Under the pieces are notes generated by a model. It had not been told where the DNA came from and ran no database searches. It was given only the letters and a program-made list of their open reading frames with translations. This document shows positions 37,679-44,752 of a stretch of DNA of 44,752 bases, piece by piece. Positions within the stretch are counted from its first letter, which is position 1; the number at the start of each line of letters is the position of its first letter. Where the stretch lies: NCBI RefSeq assembly GCF_945980375.1, contig NZ_CAMFQO010000012.1, forward strand, positions 1-44,752, given 5' to 3'. Made by a program: the position numbers and the translations under genes. This DNA comes from an uncultured Eubacterium sp. (GTDB lineage Bacteria > Bacillota > Clostridia > Oscillospirales > Acutalibacteraceae).

Positions 37679-38203
37679 ATGGATAAAAGAATTGTAAGAA
37701 CAAGACGTGCTATCTTGCTTTCCGTTTTGGAGCAAACAAAGGACAGGGACGTTAAGGATGTGCGTGTTGTTAAGGTGTGTAAGGATGCCGGCATCAACAA
37801 AAGCACGTTTTACCTGCACTACAAGGGCATAGAGGATTGTGTAAATTCTATTTTGGAAAATCTTATTCTTTCGGTTGCTGAATTTGCATCAACAATAAAC
37901 TGTGCACAGGTGTATAATAATCCGAGCGTTGTTGTAAATGATATACTTAACAGGGCTGCTGCCGACCGTGAATTTGTAGTGCGTTACAAATCAAGCAGAC
38001 TTGCTGTTTCGTTAACAGACAGGCTTCAGGAAACAGCCATTAACACAATTTGTACAAACAACAACATTCAATCGGGCACTGTGGAATGGGCAAGAGTATC
38101 TCTTATCGTATATGCCGTAACAGGCGTAATGTTCAGCATGGATGCGGTTGAAAACAGAGATGTTTTGTTTTCTGCACTGTCGGATATAATCAGGCGAGCG
38201 TGA
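37679..38203 (+). CDS. TetR-family transcriptional regulator
   Basis: This 174-residue protein has a TetR N-terminal helix-turn-helix ('VVKVCKDAGINKSTFYLHYKG', about residues 25-45) and a ligand/dimer domain. I chose ATG 37679, preceded by TTAAGGGGA, rather than upstream starts that run through the terminator. It overlaps the CorA-like gene by 4 bases, so it may control that transporter. The ligand is unknown. Confidence 0.8.
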   Translation: MDKRIVRTRRAILLSVLEQTKDRDVKDVRVVKVCKDAGINKSTFYLHYKGIEDCVNSILENLILSVAEFASTINCAQVYNNPSVVVNDILNRAAADREFVVRYKSSRLAVSLTDRLQETAINTICTNNNIQSGTVEWARVSLIVYAVTGVMFSMDAVENRDVLFSALSDIIRRA

Positions 38204-39066
38204 TTATTATTTTTTATGCATTTCGTGACGAGGTAGAAAGTATCGGTATACAGGAGGCAAGGTCCTGCGATTTCGTTATCGGCTACATAAGTGTAGCAGA
38301 GCTTAACGATGTGGCAGGACTTTTTGATTTGCCAAAAACTGTGCCGTCTACGGTCGGTGTGGGCATCAGCAATGCCTGTGCTGTTTTTAGGCTTGAGGAA
38401 TGTACAATGTATATTAAAAAAAGAGCATTTATTATTGCTCCCGATAACCCAAAGCAAAGCCTCCCCTTTTTGCAAGGAATGCTGTCGCGGCTTGGGGGTG
38501 CAGGTGAGCCGTCAAGCGTTAGAGCGTGCTGTCTTTATCTTGATGAAATGCTGATTAGCGAGCAAGCCTCACTTGCAAAAATACGACAGGAGCTTGCAAG
38601 ACTTGAGGAGCAAATTCTTGACGGTAACCACAGCCGCAACATCAACAGAGTTTTGTATTGCAAAAAGCAAATCTGCCTTGAAAAAAGCAATTATTTCGGC
38701 ACACTGCTTGACGCAGTAGATGAGCTTAAGGAGGGGCTTGAAATTGACGGCGACGACATCAAATGTCTTGACGTTTTGTACAATAAGCTTGGGCATCAAA
38801 GGGATAGTGTGCGTATGGTGATAGAAAGCATTGTTCAGCTACGCGATGCATATCAGGCTGCTATTGATTTAAGGCTAAACAACAATATGAAGGTGTTTAC
38901 TATTGTTACGGTTATCTTTGCACCGCTGTCTTTTATCACCGGATGGTTTGGTATGAATTTTAGGCATATGCCGCTTTTGTCTTCACCGTACGGAACAGCT
39001 GTTACCTGTGGTGTTTGTGTAATTATTGCCGTTGCAATGGTTGTGTGGTTTAAGCGTCGCGGGTGA
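38200..39066 (+). CDS. CorA-like divalent cation transporter
   Basis: This 288-residue protein has a large cytoplasmic N-terminal domain with long helices and two C-terminal transmembrane segments. The first ends with the signature Gly-Met-Asn in 'FITGWFGMNF', the selectivity motif of CorA Mg2+/Co2+ channels; the second is near residues 262-283. The protein starts with a GTG that overlaps the TetR stop (GTGA). The N-terminus is shorter and divergent relative to classic CorA. Confidence 0.82.
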   Translation: MIIIFYAFRDEVESIGIQEARSCDFVIGYISVAELNDVAGLFDLPKTVPSTVGVGISNACAVFRLEECTMYIKKRAFIIAPDNPKQSLPFLQGMLSRLGGAGEPSSVRACCLYLDEMLISEQASLAKIRQELARLEEQILDGNHSRNINRVLYCKKQICLEKSNYFGTLLDAVDELKEGLEIDGDDIKCLDVLYNKLGHQRDSVRMVIESIVQLRDAYQAAIDLRLNNNMKVFTIVTVIFAPLSFITGWFGMNFRHMPLLSSPYGTAVTCGVCVIIAVAMVVWFKRRG

Positions 39067-39107
39067 ATAATGTTGAGCTCTTTGGCATAAAATTCTATGG
39101 TGATTTT

Positions 39108-39359
39108 ATGAGCAAAAACGAACATTCCCAAACAGTAATCGGCTATTGCACCTGCCCTCACGTGCATCTTATCGGCTCGTCACAATGTGTAGTAGACGGC
39201 TTAAAGGGCATCTGCGAGTATAAAAGGGAAAGAGTAAAAATCAACCTCGGCAAATACTGCCTGCTTGTTGTGGGAAACGGACTTTGTATAAATGAACTGT
39301 CCCCCGACGGTGCAGTTATTGAGGGTGATATTTTGTCTGTGGAGTATTGCGGTGCTTAA
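39108..39359 (+). CDS. yqfC: YqfC-like (YabP/YqfC family) sporulation protein
   Basis: This 83-residue protein has 'HVHLIGSSQCVVDGLKGICE' and 'VKINLGKYCLLVVGNGL', the alternating strand pattern of YabP/YqfC proteins. In Bacillus the pair YqfC/YqfD works in spore formation. I prefer ATG 39108 with GGTGATTTT upstream, which gives the family length; a GTG at 39063 overlapping the CorA stop would add 15 residues. It overlaps yqfD. Confidence 0.72.
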   Translation: MSKNEHSQTVIGYCTCPHVHLIGSSQCVVDGLKGICEYKRERVKINLGKYCLLVVGNGLCINELSPDGAVIEGDILSVEYCGA

Positions 39360-40548
39360 CCGGTTTGTACGGTGGCTGTTTGGATATGTTGAATTTGCCT
39401 TTTCGGGTGGCTTTGCCGACGATTTTTTGAATGATTGCTGTAAAAATAATATTTCGATTTTTAAGGTTGAGTGTGATGATTGCTTAAGCGCAGTGTGTTA
39501 TCCTGCCGATTATCTGAGGCTTTGCCGTATTGCAAAAAGACACGGCGGCAGGCTTGAGCTTAAAAGAAAAATCGGCTTGCCGTTTGGCTTGCATAAGCTT
39601 ATTATGCGTCCGGGGATTGCAGTTGGCTCGGTTGTGTTTATTGCTTTGTTTTCCTTTTTGTCGGGCTTTGTGTGGAATATCGAGATTGTGAATAACGGCA
39701 ATATTGAGCAAAGCAGGATAGTATCGTTTTTGGATAATCAGGGCTTTAGGGTAGGCACGTATTGGAAAAGTACGGATAAAAGCAAAATTGAGGATTTGAT
39801 GCTTGCGTCCTTTGATGAAATTGCCTGGGTGCACATAAATCGCTTTGGTACTACGGCAAGGGTAGAGATTCAGCAGGCAACGCCAAAGCCGAATATTGAG
39901 GGCAGGGCAATTACAAATCTAAAGGCAACCAAGGACGGTGTTATTGTTTCGGCAACGGTGCACGACGGCTGGCAGCAATGCTTTGTAGGCGACAGCGTGA
40001 CAAAGGGCACTGTGCTTGTGTCGGGAGTGCTTGCACCCGAGGAGAAAAAAGAAAATCTTTATGCCCATGGGAGCGGCTCGTTTATTGCGCGTGTGGAGGA
40101 GGATTTTTCGTTAACAGTCAGCCGCGAGCAGTATAAAAAGGAATATTTGGGCGATAAGCAGTACAAGGCCATATCATTTTTCGGACTGTATATCCCTTTG
40201 TATTTCGGCAGAATTCCCACTGAAAACGCAGAGCTTGTAAGGAATTCACAGTACTTAAAAATCAACGGCAATCCTGTTCCTGTCGGTATAATAGAAACAA
40301 ATGCAAGGCAGTACCGTATTCTTTCGTCAAGCCTTAACGACAGTGAGCTTTTGTCGCTTGCAAATCGTCTTGTAAAGCAAAAGCTTATCGCAACCTACGG
40401 CAAGGATAACATAGCTTCAAAAAGCATTAGTATTGTAATTCATCCCTCGTCTGCCGAGGCAAAGGGAACCGTTGAGGCTCTTGAGGAAATAGGTGAGGAG
40501 GTACCGCTTATATCACAAAAACAAAAAAGCATTAATTTACTTGAATAA
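39352..40548 (+). CDS. yqfD: YqfD-like sporulation protein
   Basis: This 398-residue protein fits YqfD (stage IV sporulation family): an N-terminal domain, a transmembrane helix near residues 85-108 ('AVGSVVFIALFSFLSGFVW') and a large extracytoplasmic region with 'VHINRFGTTARVEIQQATPKP'. I chose GTG 39352, with GGAG 7 bases upstream, overlapping the yqfC stop by 8 bases. The gene pair is diagnostic of an endospore-forming lineage. Confidence 0.87.
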   Translation: MLNRFVRWLFGYVEFAFSGGFADDFLNDCCKNNISIFKVECDDCLSAVCYPADYLRLCRIAKRHGGRLELKRKIGLPFGLHKLIMRPGIAVGSVVFIALFSFLSGFVWNIEIVNNGNIEQSRIVSFLDNQGFRVGTYWKSTDKSKIEDLMLASFDEIAWVHINRFGTTARVEIQQATPKPNIEGRAITNLKATKDGVIVSATVHDGWQQCFVGDSVTKGTVLVSGVLAPEEKKENLYAHGSGSFIARVEEDFSLTVSREQYKKEYLGDKQYKAISFFGLYIPLYFGRIPTENAELVRNSQYLKINGNPVPVGIIETNARQYRILSSSLNDSELLSLANRLVKQKLIATYGKDNIASKSISIVIHPSSAEAKGTVEALEEIGEEVPLISQKQKSINLLE

Positions 40549-40569
40549 ATTAATGCGATGTGATAAAAT
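40529..40569 (+). promoter_or_regulatory. uxuA promoter overlapping a perfect inverted repeat
   Basis: GCATTAATTTA-CTTGAA-TAAATTAATGC (40529-40556) is a perfect 11-bp inverted repeat at the yqfD stop. TTGAAT (40541-40546) and TAAAAT (40564-40569) are 17 bases apart, so the repeat covers the -35 region and looks like a regulator site for the hexuronate genes. It could also act as a terminator on the minus strand. Confidence 0.5.
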
Positions 40570-40599
40570 TATATGTAATAAAACAAGGGAGGATTGCTT

Positions 40600-41664
40600 A
40601 TGCAAATGACATTTCGTTGGTTTGGCAAGGAAAAGGACACTGTTTCTCTTGAACAAATCAAGCAAATACCAAATGTTGTCGGCGTTGTTCCTGCACTTCA
40701 CGATCTTCCTGCCGGTGAGGCTTGGACTATGGACAGGGTTCAGGCTATGTATGATGAAATCACCGCAGCAGGCTTGACTATGGAATGTATCGAAAGCGTT
40801 AATGTTCACGAGGACATTAAAATCGGTCTGCCGACAAGGGATAAGTATATTGAAAACTACAAGGAGTCTATCCGTAATCTTGCAAAGGTCGGTGTAAAGG
40901 TTATCTGCTACAACTTTATGCCTGTGTTCGACTGGACAAGGACAGACCTGTATATGCCTCTTGGTGACGGCTCAACCTGCCTTTGCTATGACGGTAAGCA
41001 GGTAGAGGGCAAATCTCCTGAGGATATGTTTAAGGAGATTGACGATAATTCAAACGGCTATGCTATGCCGGGCTGGGAAACCGAGCGTATGGGTGAAATT
41101 AAGGAGCTGTTTGAAAAATATAAGGATGTTACAGCTGACGATTTGTGGGCAAACCTTAAGTATTTTCTTGAGGCAATTATGCCTACCTGCGAGGAATGTG
41201 ACGTCAAAATGGCCATTCATCCCGATGATCCGCCTTGGGGCATTTTCGGCTTGCCGAGAATTATCACCGATAAGCAGGCAGTTGAAAAGCTGCTTAATAT
41301 GGTGCCGTCAAAGTATAACGGCTTGACGCTTTGCACAGGCTCATTCGGCGCAAGTCCTAATAATGATATGGTAGAAATAATCAAGACAGCAGGCGACAGA
41401 ATCTATTTTGCTCACCTTCGCAATGTGCAGATTAACAACCAATGGTTTAACGAAACTGCACACGAAAGCAATTCAGGCTCGCTTGATATGTACGAGATTG
41501 TTAAGGCATTGCAGGAGGTTGGCTTTGACGGATATATCCGTCCCGACCATGGCAGAATGATTTGGGGCGAGGTTGCCCGTCCCGGCTACGGACTTTATGA
41601 CAGAGCGCTTGGAGCCTGTTATTTGAACGGCTTGTGGGAAGCTGTAGAGAAAAGCAGAAAATAA
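40600..41664 (+). CDS. uxuA: Mannonate dehydratase
   Basis: This 354-residue enzyme converts D-mannonate to 2-keto-3-deoxygluconate in hexuronate catabolism. It begins 'MQMTFRWFG', the classic UxuA start, and has 'FMPVFDWTRTDLYMPL', 'MAIHPDDPPWGIFGLPRI' and 'GYIRPDHGRMIWGE' with metal-binding His/Asp/Cys residues. GGGAGG lies 8 bases before the ATG at 40600. It is followed 15 bases later by a mannonate oxidoreductase. Confidence 0.95.
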   Translation: MQMTFRWFGKEKDTVSLEQIKQIPNVVGVVPALHDLPAGEAWTMDRVQAMYDEITAAGLTMECIESVNVHEDIKIGLPTRDKYIENYKESIRNLAKVGVKVICYNFMPVFDWTRTDLYMPLGDGSTCLCYDGKQVEGKSPEDMFKEIDDNSNGYAMPGWETERMGEIKELFEKYKDVTADDLWANLKYFLEAIMPTCEECDVKMAIHPDDPPWGIFGLPRIITDKQAVEKLLNMVPSKYNGLTLCTGSFGASPNNDMVEIIKTAGDRIYFAHLRNVQINNQWFNETAHESNSGSLDMYEIVKALQEVGFDGYIRPDHGRMIWGEVARPGYGLYDRALGACYLNGLWEAVEKSRK

Positions 41665-41679
41665 AAAGAGGATAAAGCT

Positions 41680-42528
41680 ATGACACATGAAAACTTAAAG
41701 GGCAGAGTTGCAGTTGTTACCGGTGGCGGCGGAGTTCTTTGCGGACAGTTTGCAAAGACCTTGGCAAAGCAGGGCTGCAAGGTTGCAATACTTGATTTGA
41801 ACGAGGCTGCTGCACAGCAGTATGCAGATGAAATTAATGCAAACGGCGGTGAGGCAATCGCTGTCGGATGTAATGTTCTTGACCAAGAGTCTATGCAAAA
41901 CGCAAGGGGCATTATTAACGAAAAGCTCGGCACCTGCGATATTTTGCTTAACGGTGCAGGCGGCAACAATCCAAAGGGAACAACCACAAAGGATACCCTT
42001 GAAAAGATTGACCTTGTTCAAAAGGATGAAAGCATCAAAACATTTTTTGACCTTGACGCAGACGGAATTTCATTTGTGTTCAACCTTAATTTCTTGGGCA
42101 CCCTTATTCCAACACAGGTTTTTGCAAAGGATATGGTGGAAAAGGATAATGCGTGTATAATTATGATTACGTCAATGAACGCATTTCGTCCTCTCACCCG
42201 TATTCCTGCTTATTCGGCGGCAAAGGCAGCCGTGAAGAATTTTACGGAATGGATGGCTGTTCATTTTGCCCCGATGGGTATCAGAGTAAACGCCATTGCT
42301 CCCGGCTTCTTTTCAACAAAGCAAAATGCAGCATTGCTCTGGAATCCCGATGGCTCACCGACAGAGAGAACGGGCAAAATTCTTGCCGCAACTCCTATGG
42401 ATCGCTTTGGTAAGCCGGAGGAGCTTGACGGAACACTTCTGTTCCTTTGCGACGAGGCTTATTCAGGCTTTATCACCGGTGTAAACATTCCGGTTGACGG
42501 AGGCTTTAACGCATATTCGGGAGTATAA
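41680..42528 (+). CDS. SDR-family mannonate oxidoreductase (fructuronate reductase)
   Basis: This 282-residue short-chain dehydrogenase has the cofactor loop 'TGGGGVLCG' (about residues 15-23), 'NGAGGNN', the catalytic 'YSAAKAA' (Tyr-x-x-x-Lys) and the end 'GVNIPVDGGFNAYSGV'. Such SDR enzymes replace the classical UxuB in Firmicutes and reduce D-fructuronate to D-mannonate. Being in one operon with uxuA strongly supports this role. Confidence 0.88.
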   Translation: MTHENLKGRVAVVTGGGGVLCGQFAKTLAKQGCKVAILDLNEAAAQQYADEINANGGEAIAVGCNVLDQESMQNARGIINEKLGTCDILLNGAGGNNPKGTTTKDTLEKIDLVQKDESIKTFFDLDADGISFVFNLNFLGTLIPTQVFAKDMVEKDNACIIMITSMNAFRPLTRIPAYSAAKAAVKNFTEWMAVHFAPMGIRVNAIAPGFFSTKQNAALLWNPDGSPTERTGKILAATPMDRFGKPEELDGTLLFLCDEAYSGFITGVNIPVDGGFNAYSGV

Positions 42529-42550
42529 TTTAATATTATCAAACGCAAAA

Positions 42551-42588
42551 CCCCGCTTGAACATTTAATTCAAGCGGGGTGCTTTTAT
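42551..42588. terminator. Convergent terminator between the hexuronate operon and larE
   Basis: CCCCGCTTGAA (42551-42561) pairs with TTCAAGCGGGG (42569-42579), followed by TGCTTTTAT. On the minus strand TTTTG follows, so it serves both directions. Confidence 0.85.
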
Positions 42589-42591
42589 ATT

Positions 42592-43392
42592 TTATATCGT
42601 TTTGTTCATACTTCCCTGTTTGTATCCTGCAAGGCTCATTGTAACAAAGCTGAAGCCGTAGCCGAGCAGGGCATTGGTAATTTTGTCTGCGTTATCAAGC
42701 AGCATTTGTCTTTGATGCGGCGCAACCTCAATATCGGCGGAATTACTGTGCAGACGAACACGTACCTGCTCAAAGCCCATATCAAGCAAAAATTGCTCTG
42801 CGTTGCCTATTTTTTCAAGCTTTTCATCTGTGATTGTGTCACCGTATTCAAGCCTTGTTGCAAGGCAGGCAAAGGATTGCTTGCTGTATGTCGGTAGGCT
42901 GTGCCGTGCAGAAAGCTCGCGTATTTCTGCTTTTGTAAGCCCTGCCTCCTGCAAAGGACTGCTGACTCCAAGCTCCTTTATCGCCTGCATACCCGGACGG
43001 TAGTCATCCAAATCGTCAAGGTTTGAACCCTCGGCAATCCACCTGCATCCGTTTGCTTTTGCAATATAGCAAATCCCCTTGAACAACGCCTTTTTACAAA
43101 GATAGCACCTGTTAGGCGGATTTTGTGCAAAGCCCGGTATGTCAAGCTGATTAATGTCAAACATAATTTGCTTAACTCCCAATTGATTGCACAGCTCCTG
43201 TGCCTCGCTTTTTTCTCTTTCGGGGAATGCAAGTGAGCAGGCGGTGATTGCAACAACATTTTCGCATCCGAGCGTGTCTACACATTCCTTCAGCAAAAGT
43301 GTGCTGTCAACACCACCTGAAAAAGCAACAGCCACCTTGCCGTTGCCTTTTATGCTTTTTGTCAGTTTTTGTTCTTTTTCATATAGCTTCAT
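42592..43392 (-). CDS. larE: LarE-like ATP-dependent sulfur transferase (PP-loop)
   Basis: This 266-residue protein has the PP-loop 'VAFSGGVDSTLLL' (about residues 23-35) and Cys residues in 'NRCYLCKKALF' that fit the sacrificial-sulfur or Fe-S-type LarE family. LarE thiolates the nickel-pincer cofactor precursor of lactate racemase. No larA, larB or larC is nearby, so another sulfur target is possible. I chose ATG 43392, 1 base after the upstream gene's stop, over a start 12 codons earlier. Confidence 0.85.
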   Translation of the reverse strand: MKLYEKEQKLTKSIKGNGKVAVAFSGGVDSTLLLKECVDTLGCENVVAITACSLAFPEREKSEAQELCNQLGVKQIMFDINQLDIPGFAQNPPNRCYLCKKALFKGICYIAKANGCRWIAEGSNLDDLDDYRPGMQAIKELGVSSPLQEAGLTKAEIRELSARHSLPTYSKQSFACLATRLEYGDTITDEKLEKIGNAEQFLLDMGFEQVRVRLHSNSADIEVAPHQRQMLLDNADKITNALLGYGFSFVTMSLAGYKQGSMNKTI

Positions 43393-43393
43393 A

Positions 43394-44074
43394 TTATTTA
43401 TTCTTCTTTTTTCTGTTACGCAGTACAATCATAAAGGTCATACCGACAAGTCCGCCGACGGCATTCATCATCATATCGGTCATTGTGTCCACAAGTCCAA
43501 GATAGCCGTATTCGCCGTTGTATTTTGTTATGTCTATCATTTGTGTTTCGGGGCCGTACTTTGCAAGCTGAAGATTTGTGCCGTGCAATGTGTCCATAAG
43601 AAATTCGTAAAATTCCCATCCCACGGCAATTGACAGAGCAAACATTATGCTGAATATTGCGGCAAGCGTTGCGGCACACTGTCCCTTTTTTCGTTGAATT
43701 ATTACGGCAAAGTCATATGCAAATACGGCGCATACAAAGCCGCTTAATATGTGCATAAAGTTGTCAAACCAGCTGATTTTATCAAACAATCCAAAATATG
43801 AGCCAAACACAATGCCGATAAATATTATAAGGTTCAGCATTGTTTGGCTGAGTGGCGGCACCTCAATAATAAAGCTTGTGTGCCCAAAAATTTGGAACAT
43901 ATCCCAAAGATGTGCAAAGATAAAGCAAAAAACGCTTTCAAATCCCATTACCACATCTCCGTTGATAAAGCTGTACGCCGCACATATAAGCATTGATATT
44001 CTAACGATAATCCAAAATATCAGCTGTGCCTTAGGTATTTCGTTTATAGGGTCTTTTCTTAATTTGTATTTCAT
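43394..44074 (-). CDS. Polytopic membrane protein, DUF2238/YjdF-like
   Basis: This 226-residue protein has about six hydrophobic helices and the signature 'ISWFDNFMHILSGFVCAVFA' and 'GWEFYEFLMD' followed by 'DTMTDMMMNAVGGLVG', characteristic of the DUF2238 membrane family. The function is unknown. A ribosome site AAAGGAT precedes the ATG. It sits between the split-barrel gene and larE, which it almost touches. Confidence 0.75.
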   Translation of the reverse strand: MKYKLRKDPINEIPKAQLIFWIIVRISMLICAAYSFINGDVVMGFESVFCFIFAHLWDMFQIFGHTSFIIEVPPLSQTMLNLIIFIGIVFGSYFGLFDKISWFDNFMHILSGFVCAVFAYDFAVIIQRKKGQCAATLAAIFSIMFALSIAVGWEFYEFLMDTLHGTNLQLAKYGPETQMIDITKYNGEYGYLGLVDTMTDMMMNAVGGLVGMTFMIVLRNRKKKNK

Positions 44075-44106
44075 AATGATTGATCCTTTTATGTATATTT
44101 ATTATA

Positions 44107-44598
44107 TTAACCACGAAGCCTGTAAAATTCAAGACCTTCCTTGCCTGTGATGTGTTGAGGAGTGATTTCAACCATTGCCGTTTCGTTGATAAAGCGATTG
44201 GCCTCCTGCGTTATATCACCTTCGCTCATATTGGCACATATGTTTTTGGTCATCTGTACGCAAAGAGCGAAAATCTCGTTCTTGTCTTCTATAATTCTTG
44301 CTTTGCCGAAAACGATTACGGATTTGTATTTGTTAGTGAATTTTTCTTCGATAATCTCGTCGGATTCTATAATGGAAAGAGAAACCCTTTCATTTGATTT
44401 TATAGCGTCGATTTTATGGCCGACCTTTGCACAGTGAAAATATATTTTTCCGTCAATATATGCATAGCTTATCGGTAGAGAATAGGGATAACCGTCATCA
44501 CCTGCCAAAGCAAGTGTGCAGGTGCAGTGGCTCTTAATTATTTCCTCAGCCTCGCTTGATGTAAGCTGCTGCTTTTTTCTTCTCATTTCTCTAAACAT
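44107..44598 (-). CDS. Pyridoxamine 5'-phosphate oxidase-like flavin split-barrel protein (NimA-type)
   Basis: This 163-residue protein has 'CTCTLALAGDDGYPYSLPIS' and 'KIYFHCAKVGHKIDAIKSNE', the FMN-binding split-barrel pattern of NimA-like proteins, including the conserved His in the 'FHCAKVGHK' region. Members reduce nitroimidazoles or bind flavin or F420; the substrate is not predictable. It is the first gene of a three-gene minus-strand operon. Confidence 0.85.
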   Translation of the reverse strand: MFREMRRKKQQLTSSEAEEIIKSHCTCTLALAGDDGYPYSLPISYAYIDGKIYFHCAKVGHKIDAIKSNERVSLSIIESDEIIEEKFTNKYKSVIVFGKARIIEDKNEIFALCVQMTKNICANMSEGDITQEANRFINETAMVEITPQHITGKEGLEFYRLRG

Positions 44599-44635
44599 TT
44601 TTGTGCCGCCCTTTTAATATATCATAATGTAAATT

Positions 44636-44664
44636 ATTATATAATATTACTATGCATTGTTCAA
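44636..44664 (-). promoter_or_regulatory. Promoter of the split-barrel/membrane protein/larE operon
   Basis: On the minus strand TTGAAC (44659-44664) and TATAAT (44636-44641) are 17 bases apart. The remaining 88 bases to the window end show nothing clear. Confidence 0.7.
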
Positions 44665-44752
44665 CAGATTTTTGTCATTTTAGACTGTCGATAAAGTGGG
44701 CTGAAACACGCCATATAAATTAAACAAACCGATTTGAGCCTCTCTTGTGTAA

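Noticed and set aside
40529-40556. Perfect hairpin as terminator of yqfD
   Set aside because: No T-run on the plus strand and it lies over the yqfD stop codon and the uxuA -35 region, so a regulator site is more likely.

Overview
The window looks like a low-to-mid GC Firmicute, most likely a spore-forming gut Clostridium (class Clostridia; Oscillospirales-like is my guess, the genus cannot be fixed). Signs are strong AGGAGG ribosome binding sites, TTGACA/TATAAT promoters, YqfC/YqfD sporulation proteins, a DUF348-G5-3D cell-wall protein, OadG/OadB sodium-pump subunits and LexA/Mrp/DegV/BirA of Firmicute type.

Bases 1 to about 25,300 are a stack of foreign islands; bases 25,300 to the end are ordinary chromosome. 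The stack is punctuated by four directly oriented copies of a short core (GAGTGGGAATAA or close relatives at 13159, 16380, 17122, 25293). This core reads Glu-Trp-Glu-stop, the usual 3' end of guaA (GMP synthase), a known island hotspot, so guaA should lie left of the window. Each core is preceded, 119-122 bases upstream, by a pair of 11-bp-spaced direct repeats that look like integrase arm sites. This divides the region into island A (left edge to 13.17 kb), B (3.2 kb), D (0.74 kb) and C (8.2 kb).

Island A carries a divergent XRE repressor (cut by the window edge), Xis, tyrosine integrase, a MobC-like protein, a RepA-like ATPase, a MobV relaxase and TnpV. Facing this module is a tight six-gene minus-strand operon: AbiEi antitoxin, AbiEii toxin, a NurA-like nuclease, a HerA-like ATPase, a GHKL (Hsp90/MORC-type) ATPase and a radical-SAM protein with a cobalamin-binding-like N-terminus. 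I read the last four as a candidate multi-gene defence system and the most interesting object here. Island B has no integrase; it holds a HigB/HigA-ImmA toxin-antitoxin pair, an IS200-type insertion and a 273-bp MITE. Island D is only about 740 bp and carries a candidate type I toxin-antitoxin locus (23-aa hydrophobic peptide plus antisense RNA). Island C repeats the repressor-Xis-Int-MobC-relaxase plan and carries a C-protein-controlled restriction-modification system (N4-cytosine-type methylase with a nuclease-fold tail, MjaI-like endonuclease) and an ApeA-like HEPN protein.

The chromosomal part has the presumed guaA terminator, tRNA-Met and tRNA-Glu (minus strand), lexA, an Mrp/ApbC ATPase, a dCMP deaminase, a HAD phosphatase, a lipoprotein, DegV, BirA, OadG-OadB, PcrA helicase, a cell-wall G5/3D protein, a TetR-CorA-YqfC-YqfD run, a hexuronate pair (UxuA plus SDR mannonate oxidoreductase), and a minus-strand group of a flavin-type split-barrel protein, a membrane protein and LarE.
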